NCBI RefSeq assembly: GCF_003254745.1
Contig: NZ_QKXH01000003.1
Coordinates: 124,001 to 188,000, forward strand
Reading direction: 5' to 3'
Length of the DNA: 64,000 bases
From: Flavobacterium aquariorum
GTDB lineage: Bacteria > Bacteroidota > Bacteroidia > Flavobacteriales > Flavobacteriaceae
Positions 55,211-64,000 of the stretch are shown here, one piece after another. The notes under the pieces are model-generated. The model saw only the letters and a list, made by a program, of their open reading frames with translations. It had not been told where the DNA came from and ran no database searches. Each line of letters starts with the position of its first letter. The first letter of the stretch is position 1. The translations under genes and the position numbers were made by a program.

Positions 55211-55356
55211 AGTCTAGAAGTTTTCCATTAATTCAAAAAAAGTTTCTAGCATTATTACAACATTAGAAGCTATACTTACAAATATAAAGAAACTAAGCTA
55301 CAAAATTTTAAATATATCAAACAGAGAAATTTATGAATTTAATCCCACAATTGTAA

Positions 55357-56826
55357 CTATTTATTTTTTTTGATTTTCAACATAACTTTATCCAAAGTTT
55401 GATTAATTTCTGGAGAAACAACAAACTTGTAATTGATAAATACATAGACAATAGTTACCAAAATTGATTTTAAACCTATAGCGATAAGTGGATTTATTGG
55501 AAATTTCCAATAATAAAATAACAAAAACACCACAAAAGTTATTCCTATAGAATACAATGTTTGTTTAGTGAAGGGATACAAATGCATACGTTTTACAACA
55601 AAAAGTAATTTAGCTAAACTATAACAAGTGATAGACAACAAAGTAGCGAATGCAGAACCGATAATTCCAAATAATGGAATAAAAATCATGTTTAATACCA
55701 CTGTCAAAACCACCAACCCAACTCCCAAAAACAATACGGCTCGATAATACTTTGAATTAAAAATAATCGCATTATTATTTCCCAATATCAAATCAAAATA
55801 TTTAGATAAACCAATCATGAATACTACAGTAATTCCGCCACTGTAATCTTTTGGCACTAATTCGTATAACTGATTGATATTAACAAAAATACAAAGCATT
55901 ACAAACCCACCCACAATTTGCAGATTGATGGAAGTTTTTTTATACAAATTATTCAACTCATCATGTTTGTTTTCATGCATCAGTTTTGCAGTAATGGGAT
56001 ATACAATTTGATGCATTGCACGACTCGGAACTGATATAACCAAAGCTATATATGTAGCAACTGAATAATAAGCAATGTTTTCAATCTTCATATATTGGTT
56101 CAGCATTATTTTGTCCCCATCCAACAATAAATTGGCCACACTACCCGACAGAATAATATAAAAAGTGTAAACCAAAATATCTTTTACATTTTCTGGAATA
56201 ACAAATTGAAAAACGGGCCTTTTTATGTAAAAAGCATAAAACATGGTAACTATCAATGCTAATAAATAAATACCCGCAGTAACATAAACAAACTGCACTA
56301 CAGTTATCCAATGATAATATACTCCAATTAAAGTAATCAATGAAAACAAACGCAAGCCCACTTCCTTTATGAAATTTCCAAAAACGGAATGCATATGGAC
56401 TCTTGCCCACGCATAAAATATCTCGAAATAAGCCATGCACAAACCAGTGAATGGAATCAGTAAAATAAATGTTTTAACGACAGGGTTTTTCTTTGAAACA
56501 AAAGCTAAGATATCGTCAAAGAAAAAGAAACCTATTATGGCTAATGGAATACACATCAGCAACGGAAATAAAACCGTAAAAGACAAAAACTGGGAACGTT
56601 CCTTTTCAGTCTGATACTGAGCATAAAATTTTACCAACGTATTTTGCATCCCGATTGCAAACAAAGGCATAATCACGTTTGCAGCCGAAAGTATATAATT
56701 AGTTAAAGCATAGTAAGTGGCTCCCAGAAAAATTGGATATAAATACAATGTATTAATGGCTCCAATTCCAAAACCTATATAAGTTATTATCGTATTTTTT
56801 AATGACTGATTTAATACTATGCCCAT
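55357..56826 (-). CDS. Polysaccharide/lipid-linked oligosaccharide flippase (Wzx/MATE-like)
   Basis: A 489-residue protein with about 14 membrane helices and no signal peptide, of the MOP (Wzx/MurJ/MATE) superfamily. Typical sections are the N-terminal YIGFGIGAINTLYLYP, the conserved middle GDKIMLNQYMKIENIAYYSVATY, and the late TLLSITCYSLAKLLFVVKRM. Members move lipid-linked sugars across the inner membrane. It starts 42 bases after the glycosyltransferase gene on the same strand, so the pair likely serves glycan assembly. The substrate is not evident. Confidence 0.9.
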   Translation of the reverse strand: MGIVLNQSLKNTIITYIGFGIGAINTLYLYPIFLGATYYALTNYILSAANVIMPLFAIGMQNTLVKFYAQYQTEKERSQFLSFTVLFPLLMCIPLAIIGFFFFDDILAFVSKKNPVVKTFILLIPFTGLCMAYFEIFYAWARVHMHSVFGNFIKEVGLRLFSLITLIGVYYHWITVVQFVYVTAGIYLLALIVTMFYAFYIKRPVFQFVIPENVKDILVYTFYIILSGSVANLLLDGDKIMLNQYMKIENIAYYSVATYIALVISVPSRAMHQIVYPITAKLMHENKHDELNNLYKKTSINLQIVGGFVMLCIFVNINQLYELVPKDYSGGITVVFMIGLSKYFDLILGNNNAIIFNSKYYRAVLFLGVGLVVLTVVLNMIFIPLFGIIGSAFATLLSITCYSLAKLLFVVKRMHLYPFTKQTLYSIGITFVVFLLFYYWKFPINPLIAIGLKSILVTIVYVFINYKFVVSPEINQTLDKVMLKIKKNK

Positions 56827-56867
56827 TAATAGGAGTTTAAGGTTTAGAAGTTTAAAGTTGGATTACC

Positions 56868-58199
56868 TTAAATTTTCGAATTAATCAATTGCGCCAATTC
56901 CTTGGTCAAATTTTTTCTGAAATACTTTTGCAAACCTACACCATACGATTGTAATTTCCCTTCCAAAAACTGATTATAATAAGAGACGATCGTGTTTTTC
57001 AATTTTTCTTTTTCAGTATACTCAAAAAACACTCCTGTATTGGTGTCTGTTATTATCTCAGCAAAATCAGAATCTTTTGGACCAATAGCAATAATTGGTC
57101 TATTGGAAACCATATATTCGAATAGTTTGCCAGGAATAATACTTTTCGTTTCTTCTGAATTTATTTCGATAAGTAATAAAACCTGAGAATTTCTTTGATG
57201 TGACACTGCTTCAGAATGGAACACATATCCAAGATTATTTAGATACGAATTCAAATTAAACTGCGAAATGGTATCCAATACTTCCTGACTGACAGCCCCG
57301 ATTAATTTAAGCTCCAAATGAGACTTAAAATCTGGGATTTCCTTTAATAACTCAGCCAAAGATTCCCATAATATGGCTGGATTTCTTTCCGAAAGAAAAG
57401 AACCGATATGAGCAAGACTAAATTTTGAATCCAAAATACTTTTTGTTACCGACTCTGTATCATAACCATTGGTAATAACCACAATTGGTTTATTGGTTAT
57501 TGCTTCAAATTCGGTTTTGGTTGTCTTACTGGTAACGATAATAGTATCAGCTGTATTCAAAACTCGATATTCAAGCGCTTTGTGTTTTCTTTCTGCTCTA
57601 GTTGATAATCGCAATGATTTGTGATATCCAATAGTTGTCCAAGGATCACGAAAATCAGCAAACCAAGTAACTTTCATTTTTTGCTTTAAAACTAGTCCTA
57701 TCAAATGCAAACTATGTGGTGGCCCCGAAGTAATTATAGTATCTATATTATTTTCGGCAATATATTTTTCTAAATACGTAACTGATGGCTTTACCCAAAA
57801 AACTCGTGCATCTGGAATAAACAAGTTTCCTCTAATCCACAATAATGTCTTGTCAAGAAAAGTTTGCTTCTTTTGGTTTGGAATAATACCCGAACTTATT
57901 TTTTTGGTTTTATTCTTAGAAAAAACAGATGCCATTTGATATGGTTCGAAAATTTTGTGCTTTAAAATTATTGCCTTCTCCGAAACTTCTTTTTCCAAAT
58001 TCGTATCAACTATTGGATAGGTCGGATTCTCAGGAATGTAAACGATTGGCTGAATATCAAAATCAGGCAAATATTTTACAAACTTAAGCCAACGCTGAAC
58101 GCCAGGCCCTCCTGCTGGCGGCCAATAATAAGTTATAATGAGGATTTTTTTTAATTCTGGTTTCAATTTTTTCTTTTGTTGATTAAAGTAGATATACAT
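56868..58199 (-). CDS. Family 4-like glycosyltransferase
   Basis: A 443-residue GT-B-fold glycosyltransferase. The N-terminal acceptor domain holds ILIITYYWPPAGGPGVQRW at about 19-37, SGPPHSLHLIGL and WFADFRDPWT. The C-terminal donor domain has VVITNGYD, HIGSFLSERNP and the nucleotide-sugar binding stretch IPGKLFEYMVSNRPIIAIG with the E-x7-E style acid (GKLFEYM). The first 18 residues are basic and poorly conserved in character, so a slightly later start is possible, though the ATG at 58199 is placed 25 bases after the YfhO-like gene. Cytoplasmic, probably membrane-associated. Confidence 0.92.
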   Translation of the reverse strand: MYIYFNQQKKKLKPELKKILIITYYWPPAGGPGVQRWLKFVKYLPDFDIQPIVYIPENPTYPIVDTNLEKEVSEKAIILKHKIFEPYQMASVFSKNKTKKISSGIIPNQKKQTFLDKTLLWIRGNLFIPDARVFWVKPSVTYLEKYIAENNIDTIITSGPPHSLHLIGLVLKQKMKVTWFADFRDPWTTIGYHKSLRLSTRAERKHKALEYRVLNTADTIIVTSKTTKTEFEAITNKPIVVITNGYDTESVTKSILDSKFSLAHIGSFLSERNPAILWESLAELLKEIPDFKSHLELKLIGAVSQEVLDTISQFNLNSYLNNLGYVFHSEAVSHQRNSQVLLLIEINSEETKSIIPGKLFEYMVSNRPIIAIGPKDSDFAEIITDTNTGVFFEYTEKEKLKNTIVSYYNQFLEGKLQSYGVGLQKYFRKNLTKELAQLINSKI

Positions 58200-58224
58200 A
58201 GCAACGCATATCTACAATACTTCT

Positions 58225-60639
58225 CTACACTTCACCACTTTTCTTTTTCTCAAAGTACAACCCACCAACCAAAAGAAATAACATCCCAATACAACTAACA
58301 AGTGTTATTGCACTTCCTGTTTTCACCACTTGGGGTTCAAATTTAAATTCTATAGTGTGTTTTCCTGGTGGAACCACTATCGCTCTCAAAGTATAATCAG
58401 CTCTCATGATTGATGTCTCTCTACCATCGACAAAAGCTTTCCAACCTTTTTCATAATACATCTCAGAAAAAACGGCCAAACCTTCTTTGGCATTATTTGA
58501 AGTATATTTTAAATCATTTGGTTGATATGAATCCAAAGTTATTGTCGCCGAACTGTCTTTGGCGAAAGCCTTATTCTTAATATCTTTAAACTCATTTTCA
58601 TTAATAACAGCTACTTCTTTCGAATTGAATTTATCCAAGGCTTTCATCTCTTGGTCTGAATTCTTAACTAGATTTACTTGACTTACAAACCAAGCGTTTC
58701 CATTGGCATCAGGATTGATAATTGGATGTTCCTTACCTTCTTTATCGGTTTGAATAACATACTTAACATTTAACATATTAAGTATTTCTAAATTATTTTT
58801 GGCAATTTGATAATCAAATAATTGTTGCATTCTTTTAGGTCTTACTGCACTATATCCACCAATCGCTTTATGAAAATACGATGTTCTTCCTTGCATCAAA
58901 CCCTGAATATCAAACACACGGTAATTTGTTGGATCTTTTAAGATTTCTGTATCTGTTGGTGTTTCCTGAAATGGAACTTCCACTTCTCTAGCATTTATAA
59001 AATCTTTGTTGGATACATAATTTTTATCGACGAAGAACAAGTCGGAAACCATAAACAGACCAACCAAGATGATAGCTGTATTTTGTGCAATTTTATTTTT
59101 TATAAATAGCCACAACGTACCGGCCGAAATCAGAATAAAAAATCCAGAACGCAATAAGTCGGCACTGTATAATGATTTACGATCGGCTTTAAGAGCATCA
59201 ACAAAACTCGGACCATAACTTTCGATTAAATAACTGTCGCTTGCCCCCGAAAAGCTGAATAAACTTTTAGACAAAAACAAAACTATAATAAGTCCTAAAC
59301 CTATAGCTCCCGATTGCAATAAGGGTTTTAATTGCTTTTCTTTTTCCAATTTAAAAAAAGATTGCAAACCCATGATAGCCAAAACAGGAAAACACAATTC
59401 CAAAATAACTTGAATAGACGATACCGCTCTAAACTTATTGTACATAGGAATATAGTCGATGCAAAAATCCGTCAACGCGGGGAAATTTTTTCCCCAAGAA
59501 AGAATTAAGCTTAAGAATGCCCCGCTAAGGAATACATATTTAATTTTCCTATCATCAATGAACAAAGCCAAAATTCCCAAAAAGAAAACCACCGCTCCTA
59601 TATATGCTGGTGCAGATACTATAGGCTGATCTCCCCAGTAGGTTGGCATCGCCGTTACAAAATCGGCAGCTTGTGCTTCTGGAACTCCTTGCGAAATCAT
59701 AAACTCAAACATACTACTGTCTGTACCTACTTTTTCATTATTAGAACCTCCAAATAATCGAGGTGCAATCAAGTTAAAACTTTCGGCAATACCATAACTG
59801 TATTCCGTGATATAATCACGAGTCATAGCGCCATCAGTAGTGCTTTTTGAACCGTCAGGATTGAAGCTTAAATCACTTTTTCCTCGGATACTAAAATTAG
59901 CATATTCCACTGTTGCCAATAGATTAGTAGCATTGGCGCCAATGGCTATAATTCCAGCACCAATAAGTGTTCCTAGTGAATACAATAGAGATTTATACTC
60001 CTTTGATTTGATTCCTTCATAAATAAAATACCCGGAAAGAATCAACAACAATATCAATAAATAAAAGGTCATTTGAAAGTGATTGGCATTTACTTCCAAG
60101 GCTACTGCAAACATTGTGAGCAAACCACCCAAAATATATTTCCGTTGAAAAACCATTACAAAACCAGCCACAACCATTGGCATATAGGCAATCGCGTGTG
60201 CTTTGGCATTGTGCCCAACTCCTAAAATAATAATTAAGTAGGTCGAAAAACCAAAAGCTAATGCACCAAAAAAGGCTTTAAGTGGATCTGCTTTTAGTAC
60301 CAACATCAAAATATAAAAACTAAGAAAATAGAGGAATAGATAATCTGCTGGACGTGGCAAAAAACGAAGTACATCATCGATAGCACCAACATAATCGTGA
60401 GGATATTTAGCTCCTAATTGATAAGTTGGCATTCCTCCAAAGGCAGAGTTTGTCCAATAAGGCTCTTCATGATACGTCGCTCTAAAATCGTTCTGTTCTT
60501 TGGCCATCCCCGTGTATTGGGCAATATCCGATTGGAAAATTTGTTTTCCCTGTAGAACCGGAAAAAAATAAAGTGTAGAAACGAGGACAAAACCAAGTAT
60601 GGCCAGTGCGTGCGGAAAGAACTTTTGAAGTTGCTTCAT
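58225..60639 (-). CDS. YfhO-family polytopic membrane protein
   Basis: An 804-residue protein with 12 or more membrane segments and a periplasmic C-terminal beta-rich domain that ends with one more helix (ITLVSCIGMLFLLVGGLYF). The first loop holds DIAQYTGMAKEQNDFRATY and EPYWTNSAFGGMPTYQLG, the conserved front of YfhO proteins, which share the GT-C architecture. YfhO in Gram-positive bacteria transfers sugars onto teichoic or lipoteichoic acids; in Bacteroidota the target is unknown. It starts the leftward run YfhO, glycosyltransferase, flippase, with 25-base spacing to the transferase, so all three probably build one glycan. Confidence 0.93.
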   Translation of the reverse strand: MKQLQKFFPHALAILGFVLVSTLYFFPVLQGKQIFQSDIAQYTGMAKEQNDFRATYHEEPYWTNSAFGGMPTYQLGAKYPHDYVGAIDDVLRFLPRPADYLFLYFLSFYILMLVLKADPLKAFFGALAFGFSTYLIIILGVGHNAKAHAIAYMPMVVAGFVMVFQRKYILGGLLTMFAVALEVNANHFQMTFYLLILLLILSGYFIYEGIKSKEYKSLLYSLGTLIGAGIIAIGANATNLLATVEYANFSIRGKSDLSFNPDGSKSTTDGAMTRDYITEYSYGIAESFNLIAPRLFGGSNNEKVGTDSSMFEFMISQGVPEAQAADFVTAMPTYWGDQPIVSAPAYIGAVVFFLGILALFIDDRKIKYVFLSGAFLSLILSWGKNFPALTDFCIDYIPMYNKFRAVSSIQVILELCFPVLAIMGLQSFFKLEKEKQLKPLLQSGAIGLGLIIVLFLSKSLFSFSGASDSYLIESYGPSFVDALKADRKSLYSADLLRSGFFILISAGTLWLFIKNKIAQNTAIILVGLFMVSDLFFVDKNYVSNKDFINAREVEVPFQETPTDTEILKDPTNYRVFDIQGLMQGRTSYFHKAIGGYSAVRPKRMQQLFDYQIAKNNLEILNMLNVKYVIQTDKEGKEHPIINPDANGNAWFVSQVNLVKNSDQEMKALDKFNSKEVAVINENEFKDIKNKAFAKDSSATITLDSYQPNDLKYTSNNAKEGLAVFSEMYYEKGWKAFVDGRETSIMRADYTLRAIVVPPGKHTIEFKFEPQVVKTGSAITLVSCIGMLFLLVGGLYFEKKKSGEV

Positions 60640-60806
60640 TATAAAAATTTAGATTTTAGAATTCAGATTTTAGAGTCTAATATTACGACAAAAAAAATCT
60701 AAATACTCAATATGGTTTTGGGTTATTTATTTTTTAGTCCTTAAAATTTGCATTTCATAGAACTCAATAATACGAATTTGAACTTTCAGATTGGGACTTT
60801 TACTGT

Positions 60807-61088
60807 TTAATCAATCTCTTCATAATCGACATAATCCCCAACTTTTTTGGTTTCGCGAGGATTTTTACTATTGGCTGTATCGATTATAATTTCATCATTG
60901 TTTGGTGTTTTTTTCCAAGTTGTTTGTTGAGAACGCTGCTGCTGTTGCTGAAAATTTTGACCTGCCTTTTCCACTACCTTTTTTACTACTATAGGCAAAA
61001 ACAACTTGGCCAAAAATTTAAAAATATAATAGAAAGCTATCATGTAGAATATCATTTCTATAAAACCCGAAAAAGAGGCTGTTTGCAT
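60807..61088 (-). CDS. Small DUF4834-like membrane protein
   Basis: A 93-residue protein from the ATG at 61088; a TTG two codons upstream is less likely. One membrane segment (about 8-36, MIFYMIAFYYIFKFLAKLFL) is followed by a basic stretch, a glutamine-rich run (NFQQQQQRSQQ) and an acidic tail ending VGDYVDYEEID. The arrangement fits the DUF4834 proteins of flavobacteria as I recall them. It lies 167 bases upstream of the YfhO-like gene in the same direction. Function unknown. Confidence 0.84.
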   Translation of the reverse strand: MQTASFSGFIEMIFYMIAFYYIFKFLAKLFLPIVVKKVVEKAGQNFQQQQQRSQQTTWKKTPNNDEIIIDTANSKNPRETKKVGDYVDYEEID

Positions 61089-61463
61089 AATCAAATATTT
61101 TTTGGCAAAATTAATAAATCAATATGGAAACTTCGGAGCAATTTGAAAATATCATTCTTAAAGAAATGATAAAATAAAGAGAAAACCACTCAAAATCGTA
61201 TAAAAAGTATAGAAATCGACTTTCATATCCTCGGAGCAAAAAAAAGCATTAAACATAAAAACAGTTTTTTTACTCCTTTTTTTAACAAAAACACATGAAT
61301 CATGACATAATTTCACAGTAAAAAAGCAAATCAAAAATTAAAAAAGCAAATTAAAAAACATAATAATCTGATTATCAAAAGCTAATAAAAACCTAATTCT
61401 TAAAATAGCATTAGTTTATATGGATTATAAACAGTAATTTTGCACCCTATTTTAAAAATATAT
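61089..61463. other. Divergent regulatory region before the second helicase
   Basis: About 375 AT-rich bases. A -7 element TAATTTTG (61435-61442) lies 21 bases before the helicase ATG. AAAAAGCAAAT occurs twice 20 bases apart (61321 and 61341). No gene or strong hairpin was seen. Confidence 0.5.
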
Positions 61464-63389
61464 ATGAATAAATTTGAACAATTAGGATTGAGTGAATCGT
61501 TACTGAAGGCGATTTTAGATCTAGGATTTGAGAATCCGACCGAAGTACAGGAGAAAGCGATTCCCCTATTATTGGAAAAAGACACAGATTTAGTTGCGTT
61601 GGCTCAGACAGGGACAGGGAAAACGGCAGCATTTGGTTTTCCAGTTATTCAGAAAATTGATGCCAACAATAGAAATACGCAAGCATTGATTTTATCTCCT
61701 ACACGTGAATTGTGTTTGCAGATTACCAACGAGCTTAAAAACTACTCTAAATACGAAAAAGGTATTAATGTAGTAGCAGTTTACGGTGGGGCTAGCATTA
61801 CAGAACAAGCGAGAGACATTAAGAGAGGCGCACAAATTATAGTAGCGACTCCAGGTAGAATGCAAGATATGATTAATAGAGGATTAGTAAACATCTCTCA
61901 AATTAACTATTGCATTCTTGACGAAGCAGACGAAATGTTGAACATGGGATTCTACGAAGACATCGTAAACATCCTTTCTACTACGCCTGACGAAAAAAGC
62001 ACATGGTTGTTTTCTGCAACTATGCCTGCTGAAGTGGCACGAATTGGAAAACAATTCATGACTGATCCTATTGAAATTACAGTAGGTACTAAAAACTCTG
62101 GTTCAGCTACCGTATCACACGAATTTTACCTAGTAAACGCGCGTGATCGTTACGAAGCTTTGAAACGTTTGGCTGATGCTAATCCAGACATTTTCTCAGT
62201 AGTTTTCTGTAGAACAAAACGTGACACACAAGCTGTTGCCGAGAAATTAATCGAAGACGGATACAGCGCTGCTGCATTGCACGGAGATTTATCTCAAGCA
62301 CAACGTGACGGTGTAATGAAATCTTTTAGAGGAAGACAAATCCAAATGCTAGTTGCAACTGACGTTGCTGCTCGTGGAATTGACGTTGACAATGTAACTC
62401 ACGTAGTAAACTATCAATTACCTGATGAAATCGAAACTTACAATCACCGTTCAGGTCGTACTGGTCGTGCTGGTAAATTAGGAACTTCTATCGTAATTGT
62501 TACAAAAAGTGAATTGCGTAAGATTTCATCTATCGAAAGAATCATCAAACAAAAATTCGAAGAAAAAACAATCCCTTCTGGAATTGAAATCTGCGAAATC
62601 CAATTGCTACACTTAGCCAATAAAATTAAGGATACTGAAGTTGATCACGAAATTGACAACTACTTACCAGCTATCAATAATGTATTGGAAGGTTTATCAA
62701 AAGAAGAATTAATCAAGAAAATGGTATCGGTAGAATTTAACCGTTTTATTGCTTACTACAAAAAGAATCGTGACATCTCTAGCCAATCTGGCGAAAGACG
62801 TGAGCGTGACGATAGAGATGGAGCTCCAAGAGAAAATAACAATGGTGGTGCTACAAGATACTTTGTAAACATCGGCTCAAGAGACAATTTCGATTGGATG
62901 TCATTAAAAGACTACTTAAAAGAAACATTAGACTTAGGACGCGATGACGTTTTCAAAGTAGATGTAAAAGAAGGTTTCTCTTTCTTCAACACAGATCCAG
63001 AACACACGGATAAAGTAATGGAAATATTGAACAACGTACAATTAGAAGGACGTCGTATCAATGTTGAAATCTCCAAAAATGATGGTGGCGGAAGACGTGA
63101 TCACAACGGAAGAAGTTCTGGTGCTGGTTTTGGTGGCGGAAGAAGTTCTGCTCCAAGAAGAGAAGGAAGTTTTGCTCCAAGAAGAGAAGGATCAGGCGGA
63201 TTTAGAAACGACAGAGGTTCTGCTCCTAGAGAAGGTGGTTTCAGATCTGAAAGAAGTTCAGCTGCTCCAAGAAGAGAAGGTGGTTTTTCATCTGACAGAG
63301 CTTCGAGAGAAGGTTCTTCAGAAAGAGCACCAAGACGCTCTGAAAGCTTTGGCGATTCTTCAAGACCAAGAAGACCAAGAAGAGACTAA
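61464..63389 (+). CDS. DEAD-box RNA helicase with DbpA-like RNA-binding domain and RGG tail
   Basis: A 641-residue helicase from the ATG at 61464 (MNKFEQLGLSESL); the open frame extends to a TTG at 61440 inside the promoter. Motifs: Q motif (NPTEVQEKAIP), AQTGTGKTAAFG, TPGRMQDM, canonical DEAD (CILDEADEMLNMGF), SATMP, ARGIDV and HRSGRTGRAG. After the core comes a DbpA-type RNA-binding domain at about 465-545 (TRYFVNIGSRDNFDW, VDVKEGFSFFN, RRINVEIS), then a low-complexity tail of about 95 residues built from RREG, GGFR and SSAPR units. The plan matches CsdA/DeaD-like helicases of ribosome assembly and cold adaptation. Confidence 0.95.
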   Translation: MNKFEQLGLSESLLKAILDLGFENPTEVQEKAIPLLLEKDTDLVALAQTGTGKTAAFGFPVIQKIDANNRNTQALILSPTRELCLQITNELKNYSKYEKGINVVAVYGGASITEQARDIKRGAQIIVATPGRMQDMINRGLVNISQINYCILDEADEMLNMGFYEDIVNILSTTPDEKSTWLFSATMPAEVARIGKQFMTDPIEITVGTKNSGSATVSHEFYLVNARDRYEALKRLADANPDIFSVVFCRTKRDTQAVAEKLIEDGYSAAALHGDLSQAQRDGVMKSFRGRQIQMLVATDVAARGIDVDNVTHVVNYQLPDEIETYNHRSGRTGRAGKLGTSIVIVTKSELRKISSIERIIKQKFEEKTIPSGIEICEIQLLHLANKIKDTEVDHEIDNYLPAINNVLEGLSKEELIKKMVSVEFNRFIAYYKKNRDISSQSGERRERDDRDGAPRENNNGGATRYFVNIGSRDNFDWMSLKDYLKETLDLGRDDVFKVDVKEGFSFFNTDPEHTDKVMEILNNVQLEGRRINVEISKNDGGGRRDHNGRSSGAGFGGGRSSAPRREGSFAPRREGSGGFRNDRGSAPREGGFRSERSSAAPRREGGFSSDRASREGSSERAPRRSESFGDSSRPRRPRRD

Positions 63390-63410
63390 TACAATAAGCA
63401 ATTCAAATAT

Positions 63411-63441
63411 AAATCTCCCGAACATTCGGGAGATTTTTTTT
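63411..63441 (+). terminator. Rho-independent terminator after the DEAD-box helicase
   Basis: AAATCTCCCGAA (63411-63422) and TTCGGGAGATTT (63425-63436) form a near-perfect hairpin, followed by T to 63441. Confidence 0.95.
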
Positions 63442-63589
63442 TACCATACATTGGCATTAACGAAAACCTCATTAAAAAAAGGCCTATTAAGCTTAACAAT
63501 ATTTGCAGTTTGTTAATTTTCTTATAATTATAAGGGAACAACAAAATATTTAATCCCGTTTTACTACTTTTAAAGTTTTAAATCAGTTT

Positions 63590-64000
63590 ATGAAATATTT
63601 TGTACTTTTTTTATTTTTAGTTACCTCCATAAGTTCAGTAGCACAAACCACTGAGATTCCAACAAAAATCTCCGGTACTATTATCACCGACAACACAGGT
63701 ACCCCTTTAGCCGGCGTAAATATCATCAACATTAATCAGGTTACAGGAACCACTACAGACAACAAAGGATACTTTGAACTGGCAGTTACCCAAAGTGATA
63801 CCTTACACATAACTCTTCTTGGCTACGAATCCTTACGTGTTCGCGTTACCAATGACTGGATAAAAAACAAAAAAACGACTATCCAACTAACCCAAAAAGC
63901 AATTCCGCTACACGAGGTTGTGATAAGTCCATATTACCTAACTGGTTATCTTGAAATCGACTCCAAATTAATCCCTATAAAAGAAGACTACCGTTATAGC
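63590..64000 (+). CDS. Secreted protein with carboxypeptidase-like regulatory domain, 3' end cut off
   Basis: An open frame of 137 codons from the ATG at 63590 to the window edge. Residues 1-20 (MKYFVLFLFLVTSISSVAQT) are a signal peptide. Residues 30-105 are a carboxypeptidase-D regulatory-like domain (GTPLAGVNIININQVTGTTT, DNKGYFELAV, HITLLGYESLRVRV), followed by IPLHEVVISPYYLTGYLEID. The HEVV segment is where TonB receptors begin their TonB box and plug, but the next sequence does not look like a plug, so a plain outer-membrane-associated protein is more likely. The rest lies outside the window. Confidence 0.85.
   Translation, partial: MKYFVLFLFLVTSISSVAQTTEIPTKISGTIITDNTGTPLAGVNIININQVTGTTTDNKGYFELAVTQSDTLHITLLGYESLRVRVTNDWIKNKKTTIQLTQKAIPLHEVVISPYYLTGYLEIDSKLIPIKEDYRYS

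Noticed and set aside
63061..63516. Open frame of 151 codons overlapping the helicase tail
   Set aside because: It is the repetitive RGG-type tail read in another frame, giving a Glu/Val/Leu-rich artefact.
1..64000. CRISPR arrays, tRNA, rRNA, integrases or transposases
   Set aside because: No regularly spaced repeats, cloverleaf sequences, rRNA-like stretches or recombinase motifs were found by eye. Short tRNA-like folds could still be missed without a computed search.

Overview
The window is about 64 kb of AT-rich chromosome from a member of the Bacteroidota, most probably a Flavobacterium or a close relative. The evidence is indirect but consistent. Several genes are preceded by the Bacteroidota promoter form TTTG-N19~21-TAnnTTTG. 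Ribosome binding sites are weak or absent. A TonB-dependent receptor and other secreted proteins carry N-terminal carboxypeptidase-like regulatory domains. Many small lipoproteins and membrane proteins resemble families known mainly from Flavobacteriaceae. No phage, integrase, transposase, CRISPR array, rRNA or tRNA was seen. The region reads as ordinary chromosome with short palindromic repeats between genes and one decayed gene.

Layout. Positions 1-6.2 kb (+): the end of murQ, a small overlapping operon (two-helix membrane protein, pentapeptide-repeat protein, DinB-like protein), a lipoprotein, a TerC-family membrane protein, and an overlapping pair of a cNMP/CBS/nucleotidyltransferase protein and a DEDDh exonuclease. 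6.2-18.7 kb (-): topoisomerase IV parE-parC, a hybrid sensor kinase, small envelope proteins, serA, serC and an acyl-CoA reductase, with a 2[4Fe-4S] ferredoxin diverging from the reductase. 19-24 kb: a secreted regulatory-domain protein, a methyltransferase and a large TonB-dependent receptor. 24.5-31 kb (+): ychF, a YihY-type membrane protein, a flavin reductase, a LolD-like ATPase joined to a multi-spanning membrane protein, and a DUF2400-type protein.

31.1-36.6 kb (+) is the most interesting block. A membrane-anchored HEAT-repeat protein overlaps a processive family 2 glycosyltransferase, followed by a TPR/YaiO outer-membrane barrel, then the frameshifted remnant of a secreted glycoside-hydrolase-like gene and a receiver-only response regulator. 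It looks like an envelope-spanning polysaccharide synthesis and export machine. 36.7-49.3 kb holds a DEAD-box helicase, a secreted lactonase, a BatA/VWA protein, a dihydroorotase homologue that has lost its HxH metal ligands, an esterase, an MBL hydrolase diverging from a conserved protein of unknown function, bcp, an endonuclease III without iron-sulfur cysteines, and an ECF sigma factor followed by a 47-codon ORF made of two similar halves. 49.9-64 kb: uvrA, a small membrane protein, a leftward group of mechanosensitive channel, flippase, glycosyltransferase, YfhO-like protein and a DUF4834-like protein, then a second DEAD-box helicase with an RGG-type tail and the start of another secreted regulatory-domain protein cut by the window edge.

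At least three kinds of palindromic intergenic repeat were recognised. Two of them occur twice, with conserved flanks around different hairpins. Function names are from sequence reading and memory of families; no database search was run.
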